A stretch of 37,435 bases of DNA, taken from contig JAQUKT010000008.1 of assembly GCA_028718945.1 (NCBI GenBank), forward strand, positions 1 through 37,435, written 5' to 3'. Below are positions 18,599-28,303 of the stretch, piece after piece (position 1 is the first letter of the stretch; each line of letters starts with the position of its first letter). Source of the DNA: Actinomycetota bacterium. Lineage in GTDB: Bacteria > Actinomycetota > Geothermincolia > Fen-727 > JAQUKT01. The position numbers and the translations under genes are program-made. The notes beneath the pieces were generated by a model, which was given only the letters and a program-made list of their open reading frames with translations, was not told the DNA's origin and ran no database searches.

Positions 18599-20569
18599 TT
18601 AGGCTTCTGCCTTTTCAAGGAGCCTTAGGAAAGCCTCGGCGACTTTCGAGTCAAACTGGCTGCCCGAGTTTCGCTTGATTTCGGCGACTGCCTCTTCCTT
18701 TGAAAGAGCTTTCCTGTAAGGCCTATCCGAGGTCATCGCCTCGTATGAGTCCGCAACCGCCAATATTCTCGCTCCAAGTGGGATTTCCTCGCCTGATTTT
18801 CCATTCATGTAGCCACCACCATCATAGCGCTCATGGTGATGATAAATCAGAGGTATGATGTTTCCCAATTGTGGAAGCGATTCGAGAATTTTTACGCTCA
18901 GTGCGGGGTGCATCTTTATCGCCGAATACTCATCCTCGGTCAGCCTGCCTGGCTTTTTCAGCACATTGTCCGGAATGCCTATCTTTCCAAGGTCATGGAG
19001 CATTCCCGCGAGCCTTATATCATCTATTTCATCTGGAGTAAGCCCCAATTCATGTGCAATGGCGACAGCGTATTTTGTGACCCTTGCGGAATGACCCGTT
19101 GTGTAGGGGTCACGCGCTTCCATGGCAGTGACAAGGGAGGCGATGGTCCCGATGTATGAGTCCTCCAATCTCTGGTAAAGCCTTGCGTTTTCTATTGATA
19201 CGGCAGCCTGAAGGGAGAAACTCGAAAGCATCTCGGTTTCCTCGCTTGAATATTCCACGCCCGCCTTTCCGCTTGCCACCCCTAACCCTCCTAACACTTT
19301 TTCGCCCACAACCAGTGGGGCAAAAACGCAGGCCTCGCAGGAGATTTCAAGGTCCGGAAAATGATAATCCTTTGTCCCTTTGTGAAGAGAAATGCACTTG
19401 CGATTTTCCATAACCCATTCTGAAACTCTTTCTATGTCCTTTTGGTCTCCAAAGGTCTCGATGCTTCCCTTCTTTGCTTCAATCTTGAGTTCGCCAAACA
19501 TTTCTTCCTTGAGCATTATAAAGCCACTATCCGCCTGCATCAGCGCAGCGGCCATCTCCAAGATAGTTTCAAGCTGCTCCTTCGGGTTGAGGTAAGATGA
19601 AACCATCTTTGCCACGATTCCAATCGCAGCCATGTATTCGAGTCTCTTCTCCATCTCCACAAGGAGGTCGCTCTTATCTACCGCTATGGAGATATGATTG
19701 GCAACCGCCACCGCTATTTCCATCTGCTCGGGCGTAAACTCCCGTTTTTCTCCGTCATCGAGGAGAAGCATCCCGAGTTCTCTTTCGCCCATTTTCAAGG
19801 GGACGAGAAGAACGGAAAGCGTCTTGCACCTATCGAGAAACATCTCAATCTCCGGCGGGTTTTTCTTCTCCTTTTCGAGGGAAACCGGACCACCGAGTGA
19901 AACCACGGCGGCAAGCGCTTCGCTCTCCATATCGGATATCTCCTCGAGGGCTTCTTTGAGGATGGATGTGTTTGATGCGGCGAGTTTTGGTTTCTTCTCC
20001 TGATCAAATAGAAAAAGGGCACATCGCTTGACGCCAGCAATGTTTGTCGCTTTTTTGACCATCTCTTCATACATCTTCGAGGTATTGGTTTCATCTGAGA
20101 GTATTTCGGCCAGCTCATAGAAGGCGCGAGATTTATCCGTGCTCGCGGTGGCATTTATGTCGCAAGAATCAAAATAGCTTCTTACCATTACAAACCAGCA
20201 TTCAGAGAGAATGGATTCAACGACCATCATCGCGTCAACGAGGTCAGGGGGAGCCACCTCTTTTTTCTCCACCTTTTTCTCCATTGCTCTCCATGTTGCG
20301 CGCTTCAGAAAGTCGAGCGTGTTAGGGATTTCTACAATTGACAGGTTTTCCTCGGAAAACTTTCGTCCAAGTGATTCCCAGCGCTCGAGAAGCTCCTCAT
20401 CTTTGCCATCGCTGAGAGCGGAGACAAGATGCCCGAGCGTGAATTCTGCTTCTTTCATCACTTCTTCGGGAGGAATGGAAAGCGCGTCTTTCTGTTCCGA
20501 GATGAGAGTGCTCAATTCGGAAATGATATCCTGCTTACAGGCCCTGATTGCATCTGAAATCCAGCTCAT
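18599..20569 (-). CDS. GAF-containing HD-GYP phosphohydrolase / signalling protein
   Basis: 656 aa; GAF-like regions and TGHSARV...GMLHDLGKIGIPD...YHHHERYDGGGY...ARILAVADSYEAMTSDRPYR. Confidence 0.92.
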   Translation of the reverse strand: MSWISDAIRACKQDIISELSTLISEQKDALSIPPEEVMKEAEFTLGHLVSALSDGKDEELLERWESLGRKFSEENLSIVEIPNTLDFLKRATWRAMEKKVEKKEVAPPDLVDAMMVVESILSECWFVMVRSYFDSCDINATASTDKSRAFYELAEILSDETNTSKMYEEMVKKATNIAGVKRCALFLFDQEKKPKLAASNTSILKEALEEISDMESEALAAVVSLGGPVSLEKEKKNPPEIEMFLDRCKTLSVLLVPLKMGERELGMLLLDDGEKREFTPEQMEIAVAVANHISIAVDKSDLLVEMEKRLEYMAAIGIVAKMVSSYLNPKEQLETILEMAAALMQADSGFIMLKEEMFGELKIEAKKGSIETFGDQKDIERVSEWVMENRKCISLHKGTKDYHFPDLEISCEACVFAPLVVGEKVLGGLGVASGKAGVEYSSEETEMLSSFSLQAAVSIENARLYQRLEDSYIGTIASLVTAMEARDPYTTGHSARVTKYAVAIAHELGLTPDEIDDIRLAGMLHDLGKIGIPDNVLKKPGRLTEDEYSAIKMHPALSVKILESLPQLGNIIPLIYHHHERYDGGGYMNGKSGEEIPLGARILAVADSYEAMTSDRPYRKALSKEEAVAEIKRNSGSQFDSKVAEAFLRLLEKAEA

Positions 20570-20625
20570 TCGGGTCGCCCTGTAGATGGCTTGCTAAACT
20601 TTTGCTTTATTCTATCACTCGACAA

Positions 20626-21318
20626 TCAAACCGCGATAGAGTTTTCAGACTGAAAGAAATCGCAGATTTCCGCCAGCGGGCATATTTCGTGGAGAGGTTT
20701 GCGCGGATAGCAGATTTCTCTTCCGATACGTACAAGTCCGAGATGAACGCTCTTTCTCTGAGGCGGCTCGAATATTTCCTCGAGGATACTCTCTGCGCGA
20801 ACCGCATCCGTTTTTTGATCTACGAGACCAACTCTTTTTGCGATTCTCAAGACATGAGTATCAACGGGAAGCACGTCCCTTCCAAACCCGAAGAGAAGAA
20901 CGACGGAGGCGGTCTTTGCTCCGACACCGGGAAGCGATGTAAGAAACTTTCTTGCTTCATCAACATTGATATCGGCAAGAAGATCAAGAGAGTAGCCTCC
21001 GGTTCTTTTTCGAATGTCCTCGAGAACACCTTTTATTACCGTTGACTTCTTTTTTGAAAGGCCGCCGGGCCTGATTGCTTCTTCGATTTGTTCAAGAGGA
21101 GCGAGTGCGAGCTCTTCTATTGACGGGAATCTTTCGGTTAGCCTTTTGAATGCGAAGTTGTAGTTTTTGCTCGAAGTGTTTTGGGATAGTATCGCGTGAA
21201 CAAGTTCCCATGTTGGCTCGCCTTCAGGGATTTCAATTTCCCTCGTATATTCCCGCGCGGAAAGCCTTGAAACCAATATTTCCTTCTTCATGCTGGATTT
21301 CTTCATTTCAACAACCAT
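20626..21318 (-). CDS. nth: Endonuclease III family DNA glycosylase
   Basis: SLPGVGAKTASVVLLFGFGRDVLPVDTHVLRIAKRVG HhH-GPD motif; C-terminal Cys cluster CYPRKPLHEICPLAEIC. Start chosen at MVVEMKK; the ORF extends to 21405. Confidence 0.9.
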   Translation of the reverse strand: MVVEMKKSSMKKEILVSRLSAREYTREIEIPEGEPTWELVHAILSQNTSSKNYNFAFKRLTERFPSIEELALAPLEQIEEAIRPGGLSKKKSTVIKGVLEDIRKRTGGYSLDLLADINVDEARKFLTSLPGVGAKTASVVLLFGFGRDVLPVDTHVLRIAKRVGLVDQKTDAVRAESILEEIFEPPQRKSVHLGLVRIGREICYPRKPLHEICPLAEICDFFQSENSIAV

Positions 21319-21434
21319 TGAGGCTGCCCGTTTGAGATTGAGCCCCAAGCACAATGACACTGAAAGCGGCCTGACGTTTGGTTTTGTTGTTCCGTTTTGT
21401 GCCAAAATCGAAGGTCTGGCCCCGACCTCCCGGC

Positions 21435-22700
21435 TTACAAATCCTTGGGGATTCCTTCGCCACGAGCGAGGTCTTCGTATGTCTCCCTCCTCCTTATCAC
21501 AAAAGCCTTGCGACCGGAGACAAGGATTTCCGGGACTCTTGGTCGAGAGTTGTAGTTCGAGGACATCGAAAAGCCATACGCTCCCGCGGTGAAAATCGCG
21601 AGAAACTCTCCGGGCTTTACCGCCGGGAGTTCTCTGTCGATCGCAAAGAAATCCGATGATTCACATATTGGACCAACAACGTCCACTTTTTCAGTTGGAG
21701 CACCATCGTTTAGTTCCGCTGGAGAAATTTTGTGAACAGCCTGGTAAAAACTCGGACGGAGAAGGTCATTCATTGCGGCATCAACAACGATGAACTTCTT
21801 GTCCCCACCTTCCTTCGTGTACAAAACTCTGGTGACTAAAATCCCGGCATTTCCAGCAATCATCCTGCCTGCTTCTATGATTACCGAGCACTCGAGTGGG
21901 GTTAGTATTGGAATCAGGGTATTGGCGAAATCCTTGGGCGATGGGGCATCTTCATCCGTGTACTGGATGCCAAAACCGCCGCCAATGTCAACGTATCTTA
22001 CATCAATCCCGAGCAGTTTGAGACTCTTCACGAGGTTCGATATTTTCTTAATGCTCGCTTCAAAGGGTTTTGTATCGAGAATTTGGGAGCCTATGTGTTG
22101 GTGAACCCCAATTGGTTCAAGCCCTGGCAATTTTGCGGCAACTTCATACTCAGCCATTGCCTGACTCAAGGGAATTCCAAACTTGCTTTCCTTTGAACCT
22201 GTTGCGACGCCCGGGTGGGTATCTACCTCGACATCGGGATTCACCCTGAGGGCAACCGGAGCCTTGACCTTCAGTTTTTGCGCGATTTCGTTTATGAGCA
22301 TGAGCTCCTGGCTGGACTCGACGTTAAACATGAGGATTCCCTCTTTCAGGGCATACTCGATTTCATCAGCGGTTTTCCCAAGCCCCGTAAAAACGATTTT
22401 CTTCGGGTCAACCCCCGCCTTGAGAGCGCGAAAGAGTTCGCCTCCAGAGACTACATCCGCTCCAGCCCCCTCGCCTGCAAGAATCTTGAGTATCGCCACA
22501 TTCGAGTTTGCCTTGACGGAAAAGCATGTTAGGTGAGGAATTGAAGAAAATGCATCGTCTATTGCCCGGAAGTGCCTCGTGAGCGTGTTCATGCTGTAAA
22601 GATAAAAGGGCGTCTCTACTTTCTCCGCGATTGCAGATACGCGGAGCTCCTCACAATAAAGTCTTCCATTCCTATAGTCAAAGTCGTTCAAGAAAATCAC
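21435..22700 (-). CDS. lysA: Diaminopimelate decarboxylase
   Basis: TPFYLYSMNTL, CFSVKANSN, GVHQHIGSQI, DIGGGFGIQY, ICESSDFFA, GAYGFSMSSNYNSRPRVPE. Confidence 0.97.
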   Translation of the reverse strand: MIFLNDFDYRNGRLYCEELRVSAIAEKVETPFYLYSMNTLTRHFRAIDDAFSSIPHLTCFSVKANSNVAILKILAGEGAGADVVSGGELFRALKAGVDPKKIVFTGLGKTADEIEYALKEGILMFNVESSQELMLINEIAQKLKVKAPVALRVNPDVEVDTHPGVATGSKESKFGIPLSQAMAEYEVAAKLPGLEPIGVHQHIGSQILDTKPFEASIKKISNLVKSLKLLGIDVRYVDIGGGFGIQYTDEDAPSPKDFANTLIPILTPLECSVIIEAGRMIAGNAGILVTRVLYTKEGGDKKFIVVDAAMNDLLRPSFYQAVHKISPAELNDGAPTEKVDVVGPICESSDFFAIDRELPAVKPGEFLAIFTAGAYGFSMSSNYNSRPRVPEILVSGRKAFVIRRRETYEDLARGEGIPKDL

Positions 22701-22815
22701 CAGTTAGCATATAGTTGCCAGTTTAGGATAACACAAGTAACGGGTGATAAGCACGCGGGGATGATAAAGAGTAAAATAGATTCTGGCAGTCGAATTATTT
22801 GAAGCCAACAAGGGG

Positions 22816-23100
22816 ATGATTTCAGTGCATATGGCAACTGACATTGTTTCAATCAAAACAGGCGTGAGGCAGCTTGCCTCGAGGCTTGAATATGAAGCAA
22901 AAGCATGCGAACAATGGGCTTCACTTGCCAGAAATCGTGAACTTCCGGAGGTTGCGGTCAGACTTGAAGAGGTTGTTGCTGCTCTCAAGGTTGCATACGC
23001 AAACGCTGAAGCCGCCCTCGGGGTAGCGCGCGAGACGCAGGAGCAGTCAGGAGTTGCAGATGACCTCGATCATCACCCGCACGAGAAACATTCTAACTGA
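22816..23100 (+). CDS. Hypothetical helical protein with His-rich C-terminus
   Basis: 94 aa ORF with coherent composition; no known domain recognised. Confidence 0.6.
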   Translation: MISVHMATDIVSIKTGVRQLASRLEYEAKACEQWASLARNRELPEVAVRLEEVVAALKVAYANAEAALGVARETQEQSGVADDLDHHPHEKHSN

Positions 23101-23110
23101 CCCGGAAGGA

Positions 23111-23947
23111 TCATTCTTCCAAGAGAGAGCGTAGAAGCGACAGGTCATCAGCTTCCGGAGATGTGTAATCGAGCTCGCAGATTGCTGAAAGATTTCTCAG
23201 TTTTTCGTGGTTGACGATGCGTCTGAATGACTCGAGACCAATCGAACCCTTTCCAATATGCTCATGCCTGTCGAGATGCGAGCCGACTTTTCCCTTCGAG
23301 TCGTTCAGATGCAGGAGTTTGAGCCTTTCGAGCCCGATTTTTTCCTCGAGCTCTTCTAACATTGAATCCACCACGCTCGGGTTTGAAATATCGTAGCCGG
23401 CGGCAAATATGTGGCAGGTATCGAGGCAGAAACCAAGCCTTTTCGGCCAGCCTGAAAGTTCAAAGACCTCCTTGAATTCATCGATTCTTCCCCCTATCGA
23501 GGTTCCCGCACCTGCTGTGGTTTCAAGAAGGAGATTTGCCCGCCCTTTCTCGCGATTGAAAACCTCTCTTACAGCGCTTGCGATTCTTTCAAGCCCAAAA
23601 TTAACGCCCTCTCCTTTGTGATTTCCTATGTGAGTAACAACTCCTTCGGCTCCAAGTTCATCCGCGAGTTTCAGAGAGCTCGAGAGTGAGCCAATGGAGC
23701 GCTTGAAAACGGCATCCGATGGAGAAGCCATATTCACGAGGTATATAGAGTGGATAATAACCGGCTCTATTCCGGTCTTTTTCTTGATACTTCGAAATTC
23801 CTCGATTTCTTCCCTCGAGGGTCGAGGAGTTCCCCACTGACCTGGATTTCCCGGAAACATCTGGATTGCCTGGCAACCCGCCTCTTTGCCTTCGAGTAGA
23901 GCATTCGTGAATCCGCCTTTTATTCCTACATGATAACCGAACTTCAT
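23111..23947 (-). CDS. nfo: Endonuclease IV (AP endonuclease)
   Basis: FPGNPGQW, VIIHSIYLVNMASP, LLLETTAGAGTSIG, GFCLDTCHIFAAGYD, LLHLNDSKGKVGSHLDRHEHIGKGSIG. Confidence 0.96.
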   Translation of the reverse strand: MKFGYHVGIKGGFTNALLEGKEAGCQAIQMFPGNPGQWGTPRPSREEIEEFRSIKKKTGIEPVIIHSIYLVNMASPSDAVFKRSIGSLSSSLKLADELGAEGVVTHIGNHKGEGVNFGLERIASAVREVFNREKGRANLLLETTAGAGTSIGGRIDEFKEVFELSGWPKRLGFCLDTCHIFAAGYDISNPSVVDSMLEELEEKIGLERLKLLHLNDSKGKVGSHLDRHEHIGKGSIGLESFRRIVNHEKLRNLSAICELDYTSPEADDLSLLRSLLEE

Positions 23948-23973
23948 GGGTTATTTGCCGCCTTACTTTTTTG

Positions 23974-25641
23974 CTACATCCTCTCGGGCGCGGAAACCCC
24001 AAGGAGGCGTAGGACTATTCTTAAAACTTCTCTTGTGCATTCAACGAGGAAAAGCCTTGCCCTTGTTAGCGGAGCATCTTCCGTTACGACTCTGCAGTCA
24101 CGGTAGAACACGTGGAAAGACGAGGCGAGTTCCTCGGCGTATGTGGTAAGCCTGTGGGGAGCCCTTTTTTCCGCGCAGAACTCGACCAGTTCTTCGAGTT
24201 CTGCGAGCTTCCTCATGAGGTCCATCTCGGGCTCGCTGTTTAGGAGTTCGACTTCTCTTCTCGATGGCCTCTCGGTATCGGTGCCTTTCTCTTCGGCATG
24301 GCGAAGAATGCTCGATATGCGGGCATGCGCGTATTGCACATAATAAACGGGGTTCTCGGGGGATTCCTTTTTTGCGAATTCTATGTCGAAGTCGAGGGGA
24401 GAATCATTTGACCTCTGTAGGAAAAAATAGCGGGCTGCGTCTGTGCCAACCTCATCTAAGAGTTCATCGAGGGTAATCAGATCGCCGGTTCGTTTTGACA
24501 TCGTAACCGGCTCTCCACCGCGATAGAGTTTTACCAGTTGCCCGAGGATTACCTCGAGTTTTTCAGGGTCATATCCCATCGCTTTCATCGCGGCTTTCAT
24601 GCGGGCGACGTATCCATGATGGTCCGCTCCCCAGATGTCTATGATTCTATCGAAGCCCCGGTTCATTTTGTTTCTGTGGTAGGCTATGTCGGAAGCAAAG
24701 TAAGTAGGTTCCCCATTTGAGCGGATTAGCACCCTGTCTTTTTCATCGCCATACCTGCTTGTTCGAAGCCATAGCGCACCCTCATTCCTATATGCATCTT
24801 CTTTTTCCTCGAGGAAGGAGAGCGTTTCGTTGACCTCCCCGCTTCTGTAGAGTTCACGTTCACTTGTCCACGCGTTAAAATGAACTCCCACCCTATCGAG
24901 TGTCTTTTTTATCGATTCGAGCATCAACGGATATTCCATCTCGATGAAGTGATTTGTTCTTTCCTGGTCGGATAAACTCTTGAAACTTTCCCCGTGCTCG
25001 CTTATTATTCGCTTCGCGATTTCAGTTATGTAGTTTCCCCTGTACCCACCTTCGGGCCATTCGACTTTCTGCTTGAGCAGTTGGAGATATCTGGCGGAGA
25101 TTGACTCTCCGAAATTTCTCATCTGTGTGCCGTAATCGTTTATGTAAAACTCACGCTCGACATTGTAACCCGCGTGCTCCATTACCCTCGCAAGTGAATC
25201 TCCAAACGCAGCCCAGCGTCCGTGTCCTATGTGGAGAGGCCCAACCGGATTTGCGCTCACGAACTCAATCTGAACTCTTTCCCCTTTACCCAGCCCGGAG
25301 GAGCCAAATTTCTCCTTCCTCTCGTCGATCTCGAAGAGGATTTCACGCAGGAACTCGGGAGCGAGATGGAAATTTATGAAGCCCTGTCCGGCTACCTCTA
25401 CGCTTGACAGAACATCTTCCGGGGCATCAACAAAGGAGGCAATAATTTCCGCGACGGCATGCGGATTCATCTTGAGCTGAGACGCGAGTTTGATAGCGAT
25501 GTTGGTTGCCCAGTCCCCATGCTCCTTTCGCTTTGGACGCTCGAGAGAAATGCGTGGTGGCTTAAACGGAGGTAGCTTCCCTTCCTGAGCCGCCTTGTTT
25601 ATCGCTTCATCAACTATTTTCGAAAGCTTTTCTCTGGACAT
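23974..25641 (-). CDS. argS: Arginyl-tRNA synthetase
   Basis: VQIEFVSANPVGPLHIGHGRWAAFGDSLARV, TMSKRTGDLITLDELLDEVG; C-terminal LRLLGVSAPERM. Confidence 0.97.
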   Translation of the reverse strand: MSREKLSKIVDEAINKAAQEGKLPPFKPPRISLERPKRKEHGDWATNIAIKLASQLKMNPHAVAEIIASFVDAPEDVLSSVEVAGQGFINFHLAPEFLREILFEIDERKEKFGSSGLGKGERVQIEFVSANPVGPLHIGHGRWAAFGDSLARVMEHAGYNVEREFYINDYGTQMRNFGESISARYLQLLKQKVEWPEGGYRGNYITEIAKRIISEHGESFKSLSDQERTNHFIEMEYPLMLESIKKTLDRVGVHFNAWTSERELYRSGEVNETLSFLEEKEDAYRNEGALWLRTSRYGDEKDRVLIRSNGEPTYFASDIAYHRNKMNRGFDRIIDIWGADHHGYVARMKAAMKAMGYDPEKLEVILGQLVKLYRGGEPVTMSKRTGDLITLDELLDEVGTDAARYFFLQRSNDSPLDFDIEFAKKESPENPVYYVQYAHARISSILRHAEEKGTDTERPSRREVELLNSEPEMDLMRKLAELEELVEFCAEKRAPHRLTTYAEELASSFHVFYRDCRVVTEDAPLTRARLFLVECTREVLRIVLRLLGVSAPERM

Positions 25642-25722
25642 CCAAATGGGGTCAGGTCTTGCAATGACACATTTTCAGTTCATTTCCTACTCTTCCGTTT
25701 GTTGAATAGTAACTCGAGAGCA

Positions 25723-26223
25723 CTAACTCCCGCAATCATCATGTTTTTCTTTCTTTCCCCTGATTCTTATCAGAAGGAGAACAGTCATGAAGACAAGAAG
25801 GGCAAGGAAGCTGATGTTTATGATAAGGAGAGTCAGGTTTATCGAGTCAGCGTTCTTCCTTTCCGGGGGCATCTTAATGGGATTGATAAACCATCTTTTT
25901 GGGTGTGATCGACTTGGTGGAGTAACCGAGTAGCCTGGAGCAGCCTTCACTTCATAATCGAAGTAAGGAACGCCTGCGCATGAATTCACGACGGGGTTAT
26001 CGGCAGGTAACTCAAATGGTTGAAGTGCTATTGTTTTACCGGCGTTTGCGTAGAAATCGAGATTCACTTTGACAGTTTCCCGCTCGGGGTCAGCGATTCG
26101 GATTCTATATGTTGCCTCTCCTTTTGCCTGCGAACTTCCGAAAGAAGTTTGTGCGAAAAAGGAAAATGCTAAAGCGATTAGAACCAGGAAGGAAACAAAT
26201 CCTTTGTTTCTGCGGATGAACAT
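25723..26223 (-). CDS. Hypothetical secreted/membrane protein
   Basis: 166 aa; N-terminal signal-like segment (FVSFLVLIALAFSFFAQTSFG) and C-terminal TM (LTLLIINISFLALLVFMTVLLLIRI). Confidence 0.7.
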   Translation of the reverse strand: MFIRRNKGFVSFLVLIALAFSFFAQTSFGSSQAKGEATYRIRIADPERETVKVNLDFYANAGKTIALQPFELPADNPVVNSCAGVPYFDYEVKAAPGYSVTPPSRSHPKRWFINPIKMPPERKNADSINLTLLIINISFLALLVFMTVLLLIRIRGKKEKHDDCGS

Positions 26224-26549
26224 CTTTAGATACCTCCTTCATGTTTTGATTGCGCCGAAGCGTTTATTCTTTCTCTGATAATACTACCGCTGAGTGAAAC
26301 AAACACCTCAACGAGAATGAGGTCAGCAATTGTCTTTAGAGGAAGAGCAAGTGGCAATGAGACCAAATAGGCTACCGGTATCCTCCCTTGAAACCTTCAA
26401 GCGGCTTAACCAGGTAAACTTGGACATGGCAACGATCAACGGGTTGGTCTTCGGGAGCCGCTAAAGTCCTTGAGCGTTGCCGGGCAAGATTCTGCGCTGC
26501 AACCAATAATCGATAGCGAGAATTCAAAGAGAGGGATCCTTTCTTGACT

Positions 26550-27991
26550 TTACAGCTCGTAGCGCTGCCAGGAGATGCGGTCGGCGCGCCATCCGTCCAC
26601 CAGGGAGTCAATGCTCATCATAACGGTACGGTCGCCCTTGAACATCGATGAGGGAAGCTTGATCCATATCTGTCGCGAGTAATGATATATCCGTGCGCCT
26701 CCTGCAGGATGCAGGCTGTTGTGGGCGAGAACGAGGAACGTGGCTTTGTTTCCTACGACCTCGATGTCGGCTCTCGTCACACCCGAGCCCCTGAACATCC
26801 TGAGCCGGAAGATGTACGAGATCCGGTCGGATACGTTCCCATGTGTCTCGATTCCGAGCAGCGTGTGATATGGAAAGACACCGAAGGCTACGCGCTCTAT
26901 GTCGGAGTCCTGCCCCGCGCCGGGCATCAGCAGATCGCTGGGAGGATCAGAGTTCACGACGAGTGGCATGGGCTCTGTGCCAAGGCGGATCGACCCTGGT
27001 CCCTTATTGAATACGTGCCCAAGTTCTGTGGAGCTGAAGAGCTCATTCTGCCGCACGAACGACTCGATGAACGGATCCTGCAGGCGTGCAGGGATGCGGT
27101 ATGCCTTGAGCGCCCGGGCCTTCAGGTTCTCCTCGGTGCCGGTGAGCGGCACCATGATCCAGTGAGTGCTCGCATGCACCAGTGGCGGAGGTGGCTTCAG
27201 AGACGCGTAGTATGCCTCTGCCCTTGGCAACGGGTAGCCCCGCCGGTGGATCAGGTAGGTGTACTCGTGGGCCCTGAAACCGGTTCGTGCCAGCGCGTAC
27301 TGGATGAATGCGTTCGTGGCCCGGTGGTCGTGGTGGTCATCATGCGAGTCCGGGTAGATCACGGCGCTGGGGGAGAATCTCTTGATTATGGACTCGAGCG
27401 TCCTCTCGAGGCTTTCCCCGCAGTAGGGAGCGCCCTTCCGGTAGGCGAAGGGGTAAGGCGCACAGGTCGCGCCGTTTTGTCCCATGTGCAGCTTGTCGCG
27501 GTCCCAGTTTAGGCCCCATAGAGAATTGAGGCCGCCGTCGGGGTAGGCAAGAAAGATTATGTCATGGGGTGGTAGCCGATGTCCTGCATGGCCTTGAGCG
27601 TCTCGGCCGACCGCTTACGCCCGAGCTCACGGTAGTTCTCCGGGGTGGGAGAGGCATTGCCGCTGACCTGTATCGCACTGTCCCTGTTGCCGTCCCCGCA
27701 TGTGACGATTACAAGCTTGACCTTCTTGTTCTGCGCCAGTGCCTTATGGATGAGAACAGCCGCTGCCAGGCTTTCATCGTCGGGATGCGGGGCAACGACC
27801 AGGAGTCGGTCGCCGATCTGGGGGAAGCCGACCTCCACGTGCCCCGTTGCCTTTGTGGGTCCTCTGAGGAGGGCGGGCTTTGCGAGTAGGAGCAGGATGG
27901 CAATGATTATCACTGCTCCCGCGAACGCCAACCGAATCCGCCACCGCCCCTGAGGTGATTGGTACACGGCAGGATGGGGTATGTCGCTCAT
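26550..27991 (-). pseudogene. PIG-L family deacetylase, apparent single-base frameshift near 27566-27569
   Basis: N-terminal half VVAPHPDDESLAAA (27557..27991) and C-terminal half YPDSHDDHHDHRATNAF (26550..27485) lie in different frames. Continuity is restored by adding one C to the CCCC run (GYHPHDIIFLAYPDGGLNSLWGLNWDRDKLHMGQ). Confidence 0.8.
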
Positions 27992-28303
27992 GATCCCTCT
28001 TCCTTGTTTGTTTGAATTCTTGAATAAATATAGGTCGTGTTCACTATCTATTTGAACACAGGCACAACTGTATACCGCACATTATTCTGGCATCTAATGT
28101 AGTTTATACATACCTTTTCTGACTGCGTGTTTCTTTGTATAGAACGTTTGAGTGAGCAAATAGGGCCTCTCAGTTGGATTCGAGAAATTGGAAAGCGAAA
28201 AACCCACCTTTGATCTGGCATGGGGACAAGTTTACTGAGCCAACGTAGGCAGAACCCTGCCAACCGTGACTTAAAGGACAATTAACCCGCGGGTTTGCTG
28301 TTA

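Noticed and set aside
26372-26611. 79-aa ORF at the edge of the PIG-L region, considered as a possible transposase remnant
   Set aside because: Mostly antisense or intergenic reading with no recognisable transposase motif.
28048-28281. 77-aa minus-strand ORF, considered as an IS fragment
   Set aside because: No motif could be identified; insufficient support from sequence alone.
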